Origin: Nostocoides_A vanveenii
GTDB taxonomy: Bacteria; Actinomycetota; Actinomycetes; Actinomycetales; Dermatophilaceae
Direction of reading: 5' to 3'
Length of the DNA stretch: 64,000 nt
NCBI RefSeq assembly: GCF_039531165.1
Contig: NZ_BAAAPN010000003.1
Location: 1-64,000 of the forward strand
Shown here: positions 1-10,139 of the stretch, piece after piece
Layout of the letters: the number at the start of each line of letters is the position of its first letter
Numbering within the stretch: position 1 is the stretch's first letter
The notes under the pieces: model-generated
Told to the model about the DNA's origin: nothing
What the model saw: only the letters and a program-made list of their open reading frames with translations
Databases searched by the model: none
Program-made: the position numbers and the translations under genes

Positions 1-390
1 CGCGTCGAGGACGGCGTCGGCCAGGCAAGCCGGAACCGCGCCAAGCCGGACGCCGTCCGCCAACTTCACAAGTGGTGACGCGGCGCGTCCGGTGGGGTAG
101 CGCCGCGACGATGCGCTGACCCAGTCGGTCGGCGACAAGGGCAGCGCACCCCCGCCTGGTTCTCCACGGTCCAGGGCGTCCGCGACTACCGCAACTTCTG
201 CCGCGTCGACCGCGAGCGCGAGTTCACCGAGCCGGGCGAGGGCGTCGGCGAGCCCGGCCCCGGTGGCCTGCCAGGTCACCTCCCGCAGCCGCGCCAGCGT
301 GTCCCGGGCGTGGTCGACCAGTGTCAGCACCGTGGCGAGGGTCGGCGGGTCGCCGGCCTCGCGTGGGGTGCTGATCGGGGTGGTCGTCAT
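1..390 (-). CDS. DUF222/13E12-type protein, N-terminal part (runs off left edge)
   Basis: An open frame of 130 codons runs on the minus strand from an ATG at 388-390 to the window edge without a stop. It begins MTTTPISTPREAGDPP, continues through an alanine/leucine-rich helical stretch, and then reads LPLSPTDWV followed by a serine/arginine-rich turn and a VKLADGV helix. This order (helical segment, then a tryptophan motif, then a leucine/alanine helix) is typical of the DUF222 N-terminus of 13E12-repeat proteins, which often end in an HNH nuclease domain in actinobacteria. The HNH part would lie outside the window. The family call rests on pattern only; the open frame and start are clear. 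The AT-rich promoter just upstream supports this start. Confidence 0.5.
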   Translation of the reverse strand, partial: MTTTPISTPREAGDPPTLATVLTLVDHARDTLARLREVTWQATGAGLADALARLGELALAVDAAEVAVVADALDRGEPGGGALPLSPTDWVSASSRRYPTGRAASPLVKLADGVRLGAVPACLADAVLDA

Positions 391-397
391 GGTATTA

Positions 398-426
398 ATC
401 GTACATGTGTTCGGATCTATTGGCAA
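398..426 (-). promoter_or_regulatory. Probable leaderless promoter of the DUF222-type gene
   Basis: On the minus strand a -35-like TTGCCA (421-426) and a -10-like TACGAT (398-403) are separated by 17 bp in an unusually AT-rich patch. The ATG at 390 lies only 7 bp beyond the -10, so a transcript would start at or next to the start codon. Leaderless messages are common in actinobacteria. Inferred from sequence only. Confidence 0.45.
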
Positions 427-619
427 GAGTCGATTCCGTGAAAAGTCTTGTGGGACAGGGGGTCTCGCGTCCTCGGGCACGCAGGAGTTGCGGCTCGTGA
501 GGGGTCGTTGCGCCGTGAGGTCGATCATGCCGCCGACCACCGACAACCCGCGACGGCGCACGTAGGCCGGCCCTGCTGCGGGAACTATCGCACCATCGCA
601 ACAACGTGATCCCGTCCCG

Positions 620-633
620 GACGAGGCCTCGTC
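620..633. promoter_or_regulatory. 14-bp perfect palindrome upstream of the desaturase-like gene
   Basis: GACGAGGCCTCGTC is a perfect palindrome about 50 bp before the ATG at 683. A TAGGCT (-10-like, 644-649) and a GAAGGAG ribosome-binding site lie between it and the start. It could be an operator, but there is no second copy to support this. The rest of the 391-682 gap shows only the promoter described for the DUF222-type gene and no convincing gene. Confidence 0.25.
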
Positions 634-682
634 AGGGGCGAGGTTAGGCTGCGGGCAAGAGACGCCGAAGGAGACGTCACGA

Positions 683-1920
683 ATGCCCAAGATTGACCTA
701 ACCGTGCTCGCGATCCCGGCGTATGTCGGGGCGATGGGGGCCGAGTACGCGTGGCTGCGGCGCAACCTCCCAGCGCCCGGCACCACTCGCGCGGGTGACT
801 ACACCCTTGCCGACACACTCGCCAGCCTGTCGATGGGCGTCGGCAGTCTCCTCGCCCCCACTGTGGCCAAGCGCGTGCTCGACCCGATCACGCCCGGCGT
901 CGGCCGCTGGAGCAAGGCTTTGCTGGGCACGGCGGCGGCCGGTGCGCTCGTCACCACGATCGCCGACGTCGTCCGAGTCCGGTATGCCGCGGGCGAACTC
1001 CCCGCTGCCGGCGTCCGGCCCGACCCTGGCACTCCCGCCGGCTCGGTGTCCGCGACCCCTCCGGATACGCCCGCCGCCCAAGGATCTCCGGCCGCTAGCG
1101 GCGCGACCGCCGGCAGAGGACCCGCGGCCGATCCCGCCACGCCCGCCAGGCTGGCCGCGATCAGCCCGAACAGCATTGTCCCGCAACGCCTCACCGGGGC
1201 CGCCGCGGTAGCAGCAGTAGGTGCGACGGCGCTCACCGTCGCGACGACCTGGGCGGCCCAGACGTCGGCCAAGCGCCTTTTCGAAACCCACGCGCGCGAC
1301 CTCGGCTCGGGCGCGCTGGGCACTGTGCTCGCCATCGCCGGCTGGGACTTCATCTACTACTGGAACCCCGGCTCTCGCACGAGAGCCGCTGGCTCTGGGC
1401 GGTGCACGTCGTCCACCACAGCAGCGAGCACTACAACCTCTCGACCGCGCTCCGACAGCCCGTCGCTGAGGGAGTGACGTGGACCGTGCCCTACGGGCTA
1501 CTGGCGCTGATCGGCATACGGCCATCGGCGATCGAGAACGCGCGAGCGCTCAATCTGGTCTACCAGTTCTGGATTCACACCGAGGTGGTGCGCTCGATCG
1601 GGTGGCTGGGGCGTGTGCTCAACACCCCGTCACACCATCGGGTCCACCATGGCTCCAACCGCCGCTATCTCGACCGCAATCACGGCAGCATCTTGATCGT
1701 CTGGGACCGGATCTTCGGCACCTTCGAGCCGGAGGGGGAGCCCGTGGTCTACGGCCTCACGCGCAATATCGACACCAACAACCCGGCCCGCATCGCGACC
1801 CATGAATGGCGCGATATCGCCCGCGACATCGCCGGTTCCCGCACGTGGAGCGACCGTTTCGGCTATCTGGTGCGCGGCCCCGGATGGGCGTATTCGCGGC
1901 GGCCCGCCGCGGCGGTGTGA
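683..1920 (+). pseudogene. Sterol desaturase/fatty acid hydroxylase family, single-base frameshift
   Basis: The ATG at 683 follows a GAAGGAG site. The first frame encodes an N-terminal membrane region (MPKIDLTVLAIPAYVGAMG...), a long Pro/Ala/Gly-rich insertion (about residues 110-160), another membrane helix and WDFIYYWN. The match to the FA_hydroxylase family then jumps to the next frame, which reads RLSHESRWLWAVHVVHHSSEHYN, then TPSHHRVHHGSN and YLDRNHGSILIVWDRIFGTF, to the stop at 1918-1920. One missing base near 1367-1368 restores WNHRLSHE and with it the first His of the HxxxH iron-ligand motif. All later histidine boxes (HxxHH, HHRVHH) are intact, so the lesion is either recent or a sequencing error. 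These enzymes are di-iron membrane hydroxylases of lipids or sterols; the substrate here is unknown. Confidence 0.8.
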
Positions 1921-1933
1921 TTGCCTAGGGCGT

Positions 1934-2332
1934 ATGCCGTCCTTTGTCTCGCACACCTCGGTCGACGCCGGCAACGCCTACGAGCAGGCGGAGTTCTGGA
2001 AGCAGGTCCTCGGCTATGTCGACGATCCCGACGACCCCAACAGTCCCGGCGATCCGGAGTGTTCGATCGAGGATCCGGAAACCGGTCATACGATCCTGTT
2101 CATCGAGGTCCCGGAGCGCAAGACGCTGAAGAACCGCCTGCACTTCGACCTGCGGCCGCGACCGGACTCAGGCACCCGTGATGAGGAGTTGACGCGTCTG
2201 CTCGCCCTCGGCGCCCGTCAGGTCAGCGACCTGCGCGGCATCGACGGCCCCGGCACCGGCTGGGTCGTGCTGGCGGACCCCGAGGGCAACGAGTTCTGCA
2301 TCCTGCGCTCGCCCGCCGAGCTCGGCCGCTGA
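1934..2332 (+). CDS. VOC (glyoxalase/bleomycin resistance-like) family protein
   Basis: A 132-residue protein starting MPSFVSHTSVDAGNAYEQAEFWKQVLGY. The beta-alpha-beta-beta-beta pattern, the AEFWKQVLGY helix, the NRLHFDLRP strand and the closing GTGWVVLADPEGNEFCIL are typical of the vicinal oxygen chelate fold, in the single-chain SMU1112c/YLR11a-like group. The in-frame codons upstream overlap the previous gene, and the homology begins exactly at this ATG, which lies inside a CGTATGCCGT word. No clear ribosome-binding site precedes it. Members bind metals and act as lyases, dioxygenases or drug-binding proteins, so no specific reaction can be given. Confidence 0.8.
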   Translation: MPSFVSHTSVDAGNAYEQAEFWKQVLGYVDDPDDPNSPGDPECSIEDPETGHTILFIEVPERKTLKNRLHFDLRPRPDSGTRDEELTRLLALGARQVSDLRGIDGPGTGWVVLADPEGNEFCILRSPAELGR

Positions 2333-2426
2333 CGCGGCCCAGTGCTCGCCCGCCGAGCTCGCCCGCCGAGCTCGGCCGCCGACGCGGCCCGGCGCTCTCC
2401 CGCCGAACTCGCCCGCTGACGCGGCT

Positions 2427-2458
2427 CGGCGCTCGGCCGCTCATGCAGCCGAGCGCCG
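2427..2458. terminator. Hairpin between convergent genes
   Basis: A perfect 11-bp stem (CGGCGCTCGGC at 2427-2437 and its complement at 2448-2458) with a 10-base loop lies between the VOC gene and the oppositely oriented FMN reductase. There is no long T tract. The preceding 2333-2426 is low-complexity DNA built from repeated CGCCCGCCGAGCTCG-like units. A bidirectional terminator is the likely role. Confidence 0.6.
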
Positions 2459-2489
2459 TTCGGACCTGATCGGCCCGCTTAACTCGCCC

Positions 2490-3038
2490 TCAGCCGCGCA
2501 GCTTGGCGGTCAGAGGCAGCAGCTGGCCCAGCAGGGTCTCGAACTCCGCTGCCCGCCGGTCGTTCGGGGTGAATCCGTTCGGCCCGAATTCGGTGAACAG
2601 GCTGCACGAAACCTGCTGGCGCACATCGACCATCGAGAAGTTCGAGACGATCTGACGCCAGTGCTCCACCGCCCGCACACCCGACTCCGCGCCATAGGAG
2701 ACGAAGGCCACCGTCTTGCCGGCCCACTCGCTGCCGAGCGAGTCGAAGGCGTTCTTGAAGGCACCCGGCACGCTGTGGTTGTACTCCGGCGTGACGAAGA
2801 TGAAGCCGTCGCAGGCGTCGACGGCCCGGCTCCAGGCGGTGACCTCGGGGCTCTCGTACTGCTTGTTCGCCGCTCCGGGGACGGTGGCGGAGGTGAGCAG
2901 CGGCACGTCGAAGGTCTTCAGGTCAAGCACCTCGAACACCGCATCCGTGCGGCCCTCGACCTGCTGCCTGACCCAGTCGCCCACCGATTCGCCGGTGCGG
3001 CCGTCGCGGATCGAGCCAAGGATGATGCCGATTTTCAT
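2490..3038 (-). CDS. NADPH-dependent FMN reductase family protein
   Basis: A 182-residue flavodoxin-fold protein. The N-terminal MKIGIILGSIRDGRTGESV is the phosphate-binding loop for FMN, and FVTPEYNHSVPGAFKNAFDSL is the signature of the FMN_red family (chromate/azo/quinone reductase relatives). WAGKTVAFVSYGAESG completes the flavin site. The length fits a single-domain enzyme. It would be a cytoplasmic flavoenzyme reducing quinones or free flavin with NAD(P)H; the physiological substrate cannot be read from sequence. The AGGAG just before ATG 3038 supports the start. Confidence 0.85.
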   Translation of the reverse strand: MKIGIILGSIRDGRTGESVGDWVRQQVEGRTDAVFEVLDLKTFDVPLLTSATVPGAANKQYESPEVTAWSRAVDACDGFIFVTPEYNHSVPGAFKNAFDSLGSEWAGKTVAFVSYGAESGVRAVEHWRQIVSNFSMVDVRQQVSCSLFTEFGPNGFTPNDRRAAEFETLLGQLLPLTAKLRG

Positions 3039-3146
3039 GGGGTAGTGCTCCTAGGGGAGGGCGTCGCCGCTGATGCGGCCGTTCGTTGAACGAGCAACCA
3101 CCTTAGTCGGATTGCTATTCCCCAGGCCGTATGCCGTGTGGCGACC

Positions 3147-3599
3147 TCAGCCGGATCCCCCCAGATCGACTTCGTAGGCCTCGTGCACGAGTTTCGCGCC
3201 GCGCTCGCGGTGCCTGACCAGCCGGGTCAACAGTCCGCGCACGGCGGCACGGTGCCCGGCCACGTCTTGGCCGGCCAGCCCGTCGTCGCGCTCATCCAGC
3301 AGGCGGTCGACCTCGACGAGCAGGTGGGCGTGCTCGTCGAGCTGGGCATCGACGCCATTGGTCAGGCGCGGCGCCGAGGCGCGCAGATCGTCATACAGCC
3401 CGCCCTCGGCCTCGGTCAGTTCGACGTGCGTGCGGATGTCGTGGGCGAGTTCGGTCAGGGCTGCGCGCACGCGCCGCCGCCAATGCGGTCCCTCGTCCGC
3501 AGGCAACTCCAGTGCTGCGTCGAGGGCCTGCATGGCCTCACCCAGCTCACCCCTGTGGGCCCGCACCCGTTCGAGATAGCTGGCAAATGCCTGATCCAT
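3147..3599 (-). CDS. Hemerythrin-like (HHE) domain protein
   Basis: I use the ATG at 3597-3599 because a strong GGGAGG site lies about 5 bp before it; a longer in-frame start at 3698 adds sequence with no family character. The 150-residue product is all helical. It shows HDIRTHVELTEAEGGLYDDL, DEHAHLLVEVDRLL and HRERGAKLVHEAYEVDLGG, the spaced His/Glu pattern of hemerythrin HHE proteins that bind a di-iron site or sense oxygen and redox state. Iron binding is inferred from the pattern. It is divergent from the plus-strand gene at 3731. Confidence 0.65.
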   Translation of the reverse strand: MDQAFASYLERVRAHRGELGEAMQALDAALELPADEGPHWRRRVRAALTELAHDIRTHVELTEAEGGLYDDLRASAPRLTNGVDAQLDEHAHLLVEVDRLLDERDDGLAGQDVAGHRAAVRGLLTRLVRHRERGAKLVHEAYEVDLGGSG

Positions 3600-3730
3600 C
3601 ACGCCTCCCGCTGCTCGGCCGATAGCACCATGGTCCCTGCTGGGGGCAGGACACGCCAGAGGGGAGCGCCAAAGCTGGCCGCGCGGGCCCGCGGACAAGA
3701 TCGGGCGCGCCTGGATGGCACGATGGCGAG

Positions 3731-4492
3731 ATGGGTGCGGCGCCGACTCACGACGACTTGGGGTATGCCGTCGACCTCCCCGCGCGACCGACCCGCGTCA
3801 TCTCCTTGGTGCCTTCGCTCACCGAGGCCATCGCGGCCACCGCGCCCGAGGTGCTCGTCGGTGCCACCGACTGGTGCACGCACCCGGCCGGCCTGGATGT
3901 GGTCCGGGTGCGCGGCACCAAGAACCCAGATCGCGCCGCGATCGCCACACTTCGTCCCGATCTGGTGGTCGCCAACAAGGAGGAGAACCGGGAGCTTGAT
4001 GTGGACCGCCTGCGTGCAGCGGGCATACCGGTCTGGGTGACCGACATCGTCGATGTGCCGACGGCACTCGCGTCGATGGCCCGCCTCGTCGCCGTTCTCA
4101 CCGAGGATGAGCCGGTATGGCTGTGGCAGGCTCGCGAGCTGTGGTCCGGGTCGGTGCCCTCACCGCATACGCGCGTCGCTGTGCCGATCTGGCGCGATCC
4201 GTGGATGGTCGTGGGCGGCGCCACCTACACCAGCGATCTGCTCGCGCGCTTGGGCCTGGCCAATGTCTTCGCCGGCCGGGAGCGCTATCCGCATGTCGAG
4301 CTTGGCGAGATCGACACATCGAGGGTGGATGTGGTGCTGCTCCCGGATGAGCCCTATGTCTTTACTGCCGACGACGGACCCGAGGCGTTCGCGCGAGTCT
4401 CGACACGCCTGGTGTCCGGGCGGTTGCTGACGTGGTACGGCCCGGCCATGATCGAGGCGCACGCCCTGGGCGCCCGCTTCCGTCCCGCCTGA
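3731..4492 (+). CDS. Helical-backbone metal receptor (BtuF/TroA_2-like) protein
   Basis: A 253-residue protein with the clan III solute-binding fold seen in BtuF and related proteins: RVISLVPSLTEAIAAT near the N-terminus, then GATDWCTHPAGL, RPDLVVANKEENRELDVDRLRAAGIPVWVTDI and a second lobe with DLLARLGLANVFAGRERYPHVELGEI. There is no signal peptide or lipobox and no ABC permease nearby, so it is probably cytoplasmic and not part of a standard importer. Such stand-alone cobalamin-binding-like proteins are common and poorly characterised; the ligand is unknown. Confidence 0.7.
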   Translation: MGAAPTHDDLGYAVDLPARPTRVISLVPSLTEAIAATAPEVLVGATDWCTHPAGLDVVRVRGTKNPDRAAIATLRPDLVVANKEENRELDVDRLRAAGIPVWVTDIVDVPTALASMARLVAVLTEDEPVWLWQARELWSGSVPSPHTRVAVPIWRDPWMVVGGATYTSDLLARLGLANVFAGRERYPHVELGEIDTSRVDVVLLPDEPYVFTADDGPEAFARVSTRLVSGRLLTWYGPAMIEAHALGARFRPA

Positions 4493-4595
4493 CGCCTGCG
4501 GCGCGCCGCCTGTGGAGGCCGACCGCCTACGCTGGCTTCCACGCCATAGGTCAGCGCGGCCGACGGGCCGCCGGAACGCCTGGAGGAATACGCCG

Positions 4596-5069
4596 GTGCC
4601 GCACACCCTCGTCGTGATCCGTCACGCCAAGTCCGACTGGGAAGTCGCCGCGTCCGACCGGGACCGGCCGCTCGCCACGCGCGGCAGGCGGCAGGCCCCC
4701 GTGACCGGCGCCTGGCTCGCCGCTGAAGGAGTGCGTCCGGACCTAGCGATCGTCTCGCCCGCCGAGCGCGCCCGGGCCACGTGGGCGCTGGTCGCGGCTG
4801 AATTGGAGGGCGCGGTGCCGACGCGGATCGAGGAGGCCGCCTACACCTTCGACGGCGACGATCTACTGGACCTGGTGCGCGCCACACCCGAGGACATCGC
4901 CACCCTCGCCTTGGTCGGTCACAACCCGGCGGTCGAGGAACTGCTCGAATCCTTGACCCGCGAGTGGGTCCGTATGCCGACGTCGGCGCTGGCCGTCGTG
5001 GAGTTGCCGTCCTGGACGGCCTCGCTGGGTAGCGGGCGGGTCGCCTACGCGGGCCGGCCGGCCGACTGA
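4596..5069 (+). CDS. SixA-type histidine phosphatase
   Basis: A 157-residue histidine phosphatase superfamily protein. I use GTG 4596 because TGGAGGA lies about 8 bp upstream and the domain starts at once with VPHTLVVIRHAKSDWE. RHAKSDW carries the catalytic His, RPLATRGRRQAP and VSPAERARAT supply phosphate-binding arginines, and LALVGHNPAVEELL carries the second histidine. E. coli SixA dephosphorylates phosphohistidine proteins, but actinobacterial relatives are largely uncharacterised. It is followed after 17 bp by the CorA-type gene and may share its transcript. Confidence 0.85.
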   Translation: MPHTLVVIRHAKSDWEVAASDRDRPLATRGRRQAPVTGAWLAAEGVRPDLAIVSPAERARATWALVAAELEGAVPTRIEEAAYTFDGDDLLDLVRATPEDIATLALVGHNPAVEELLESLTREWVRMPTSALAVVELPSWTASLGSGRVAYAGRPAD

Positions 5070-5086
5070 GCGGGCGGCATCCGGAT

Positions 5087-6088
5087 ATGGGGTCATTGGG
5101 GTGTCACGTGCGGGGCCTGGCCTGGCGCGATGGTGAGCTGATCGATGACGATGTCACCGCGGAGGAGGTCGCGGATGTGGCGCGCGCTGATGGCGCGATT
5201 GCCTGGGTCGACCTGCTGCGCCCGAGCGCCGCAGACCTGACGGCCCTGGCCGAACGGCTCGATCTGGCACCCACAGCGGTCGACGACATCCTCAGTGCGC
5301 ACGAGCGGCCGAAGGTCACCAGGCACGGGCGCATTCTCTACTTCACTGTCTACTCCGCGCCCTTGGTCACCGACACCGAGCACCCCGCGGAGGAACGTCT
5401 AGTGACCAATCGCATCTCCGGGCTGGTCCTGCCGAATATGCTCGTCACCATCCGGCTGGACGATCGCTTCATGATGGAGCCGATCGTCGCCCGCTGGCAG
5501 GACAACCATGATCTGCTCAAGTCCGGCGTGGGCGCCCTGCTGCACGGCCTGCTCGACGCGGTGGTCGACGAACATTTCGACACCATCCAGAAGCTCGATG
5601 ACGAGATCGAATTGCTCGAGGATGCCCTCTTCGACGACGGCCCCACCGACGCCCGGTTCGTGCAGCGTGTCTATCGTTTCCGCAAGGACCTGGTGGCTCT
5701 GCGGCGGGTCGTTCTGCCGATGCGCGAGGTGGTCAATGCGTTGGTGCGCAACAGAACTCGCGATGGCTCCGATCTCGACCACTGGTATGACGATCTCTAC
5801 GATCACGTCTTGCGAGCCAGTGAGTGGACGGAGTCGCTGCGCGATCTGGTGACGACGATCTTTGAGGCCAACCTCTCGTTGCAGGACTCGCGCCTCAACA
5901 TGATCATGAAGAAGCTCGCGGGCTGGGCGGCCATCATCGCCATCCCGACAGCCATCACCGGCTGGTTCGGGCAGAACGTGCCCTACCCCGGTTTCGACAA
6001 GCCTTTGGGGCTTTGGCTGAGCGTGATTCTGATCGTGATGCTCTCCGGCGGCCTCTATGTCATGTTCCGGCGACGGGACTGGCTTTGA
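5087..6088 (+). CDS. CorA-family divalent cation channel
   Basis: A 333-residue protein with the large soluble N-terminal domain of CorA, a long stalk helix (roughly residues 150-260) and two C-terminal membrane segments (AGWAAIIAIPTAITGWFGQNV and LGLWLSVILIVMLSGGLYVMF) ending in the usual basic tail FRRRDWL. The filter motif that is normally GMN reads GQN, in GWFGQNVPYPG. CorA channels are pentameric Mg2+/Co2+ (or, in ZntB, Zn2+) transporters; the changed motif makes ion specificity uncertain. The ATG at 5087 has a weak ribosome-binding site, so a start a few codons later is possible. Confidence 0.85.
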   Translation: MGSLGCHVRGLAWRDGELIDDDVTAEEVADVARADGAIAWVDLLRPSAADLTALAERLDLAPTAVDDILSAHERPKVTRHGRILYFTVYSAPLVTDTEHPAEERLVTNRISGLVLPNMLVTIRLDDRFMMEPIVARWQDNHDLLKSGVGALLHGLLDAVVDEHFDTIQKLDDEIELLEDALFDDGPTDARFVQRVYRFRKDLVALRRVVLPMREVVNALVRNRTRDGSDLDHWYDDLYDHVLRASEWTESLRDLVTTIFEANLSLQDSRLNMIMKKLAGWAAIIAIPTAITGWFGQNVPYPGFDKPLGLWLSVILIVMLSGGLYVMFRRRDWL

Positions 6089-6098
6089 CGACCCGGGA

Positions 6099-6418
6099 TC
6101 AGCGGATCAAGCGGGCGATGGCGCTGGAGACCTCGGCGAGCTTGGTGGCCTCCTCCTGCCCGCCCTCGCGGGCGGCGTGCACCACGCAGTGCGCGAGATG
6201 CTCGTCGAGCAGGCCGAGCGCGACGGCCTTGAGCCCCGACTGGATCGCCGTGATTTGCGTGAGCACGTCGATGCAGTAGCGGTCCTCCTCGATCATCCGC
6301 TCCACGCCGCGCACCTGACCCTCGATGCGCCGCAGCCGCTTGGACAGCGCATCTTTCGTGTCGGCATAACCGGGCCTGGTCGAATCGTCATGCGTCGCAA
6401 GGACGTCGGTCTCAGAGT

Positions 6419-6422
<4 letters not shown>
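6099..6422 (-). CDS. csoR: CsoR-type copper-sensing repressor
   Basis: A 107-residue helical protein of the CsoR/RcnR (DUF156) family: KRLRRIEGQVRGVERMIEEDRYCIDVLTQI. The Cu(I) ligands are present as Cys50, His75 and Cys79, with the same spacing (25 and 4 residues) as Cys36/His61/Cys65 of Mycobacterium tuberculosis CsoR. It is the last gene of copZ-copA-csoR and overlaps copA by 4 bp. Apo-CsoR should bind the operator at 8961-8977 and release it on Cu(I) binding, so the operon would be autoregulated. Confidence 0.9.
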
Positions 6423-8709
<2,287 letters not shown>

Positions 8710-8713
<4 letters not shown>

Positions 8714-8916
8714 GCCAGGGCGTAGCCGGCTTCCGTCACGGCGGCGTCGACCTGCTCGCGCGTGACCGCAGCCCCGGAGGTGAAGGTCAAGGCGCCCGAA
8801 GCCAGTTCGACCTGGACATCGCCGACGCCGGGGATCGCGCTGACCTCCTCGGTGACCGATGCGACGCAGTGGCCGCAGGTCATGCCTCTGACGGTGTAGG
8901 TGTTCTCAGCGCTCAT
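8710..8916 (-). CDS. copZ: Copper chaperone, heavy-metal-associated domain
   Basis: A 68-residue single HMA domain, MSAENTYTVRGMTCGHCVASV, with copper ligands Cys14 and Cys17 in MTCGHC. I choose ATG 8916, which has GAGGAG 7 bp upstream, over an earlier GTG at 8931 that lies over that site. It is the first gene of the operon and should pass Cu(I) to CopA. The 4-bp overlap with copA suggests coupled translation. Confidence 0.9.
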
Positions 8917-8957
8917 GGTGGTGCTCCTCACGTGGGTGATATTGCTGCCTCGGAAAC

Positions 8958-8987
8958 ATCATACCCCCAGGGGGTATTCCCGTCGAA
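8958..8987 (-). promoter_or_regulatory. CsoR operator and promoter of copZ-copA-csoR
   Basis: ATACCCCCAGGGGGTAT (8961-8977) is a perfect palindrome with 8-bp arms, matching the G-tract inverted repeat that CsoR proteins bind. A strong -10 (TATGAT, minus strand, 8958-8963) overlaps its edge and a weak -35 (TTCGAC, 8982-8987) lies 18 bp upstream, so the operator fills the spacer. Bound CsoR would block RNA polymerase directly. Confidence 0.85.
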
Positions 8988-9046
8988 AGGCCGGTTCAGC
9001 CCCGTCGAGTGGCCGGTTCAGCCCCGTCGAGTGGCCGGTTCAGCCC
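8981..9046. repeat. 22-bp tandem repeat, locus 1 (three copies)
   Basis: CGTCGA recurs at 8981, 9003 and 9025 with a period of 22 bp; each unit continues into GGCCGGTTCAGCCC. The first unit has AAAGG after TCG and the next two have AGTGG. The array sits between the copper promoter and the acyl-CoA synthetase pseudogene, and its first unit overlaps the copper -35 region. The same unit occurs at three more intergenic sites up to 15.8 kb. Confidence 0.8.
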
Positions 9047-9128
9047 CGAGGTGTTCCGTTGCCTCGATGCCGGCGAGCGGCCACACTGCTCGCACACGCC
9101 CAGCCACACCGATGTGACGGGACTGGCT

Positions 9129-10086
9129 ATGACGACCACCACCGTGCCCGCGGTCGCGCTGCTGACGGATCCGATGACGAGATGGGCGGCGGCTCAGCCG
9201 GACGCGCCGTGTGTCGGCTACCAGGATCAGAACTACACGTGGGCTCAATGGGCCGAGCGCGTCCAGCGCGTCTCCGGTGCGTTGCGGATGCTTGGCATCC
9301 CCCGCGGTGAACGAGTGGCGACGATCGACATGAACAACCTCGCCACCGTCGAGGTGACCAACGGTGCGGCTGCCATCGGCGCGGCGCACGTGATCGTCAA
9401 CTTCCGACTCTTCGGTGACCAACTCGCGTATGTCCTCGCCGACAGCGCGCCCAAGGTCGTCTTCGTCGGGGCGGACGTCCGAGCGGCATACGACGCAATC
9501 GCCGACCGCGTGCCGAGCGTCGAGAAGGTCATCGTCCTGGGTGGGGATGACGACGAACTCCAGGACTGGGTGGCGGCCGGCGAGCCCGAGCCGACGGGCT
9601 CCGTCCCCCATGCCGCTGCCGATGCTCCAAAAGGCCCTGGCGAGTTGGCCCGAGATGGACTTCGTCCAGGTCTACGAGATGACCGAGATGGGCGGGGTGA
9701 TCACATCGCTCAGCCCGCTCGCACATCGAGACCCGGAACATCGCGAGCGGCTGACCAGCGCCGGCCAGGTGGTGGCTGATGGGCAGGTGCGGGTCGTCGA
9801 CCCGGCGACGGGCGAGGACTGCGCCGTGGGTCAGGTCGGGGAATTGTGGTTCCACACGCCACAGTTGATGAAGGGCTATCTCGGCAAACCGGAGGCTTGC
9901 GCCCAAGCCTGGTGTGACCGTGGACCCGGACGAGGTGATCGCGTGGATGCGCGAACGCCTCGCGGCCTACAAGTGTCCGAAGTCGGTCGACGTGGTGGAT
10001 GCCTTGCCGCGCAACCCCTCCGGCAAGATTCTCAAGCGCGAGTGCGCGCTCCCCACTGGGCCGGCAGAGACAGCGCGATCGCCTGA
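9129..10086 (+). pseudogene. AMP-dependent acyl-CoA synthetase, remnants after two internal deletions
   Basis: The N-terminal part from ATG 9129 (MTTTTVPAVALLTDPMTRWAA, then YTWAQWAERVQRVSGALRML) is a normal ANL-superfamily start up to about residue 157. The sequence then jumps, in another frame near 9605, to PMPLPMLQKALASWPEMDFVQVYEMTEMGG, so the ATP-binding loop TSGTTGxPKG and its surroundings are missing. After KGYLGKPEA there is a second jump near 9900 to PGVTVDPDEVIAWMRERLAAYKCPK and NPSGKILKRE, losing the hinge and most of the C-terminal domain. One more missing base near 10044 would restore the tail to the stop at 10084-10086. No functional enzyme can be made. The thioesterase gene just downstream suggests a former acyl-CoA metabolism unit. 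Confidence 0.85.
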
Positions 10087-10139
10087 AGTCCCGCCACCTC
10101 CCAGCGGTCGGTAGCATCCGGAGCGGGAAAGGGGGCCGG

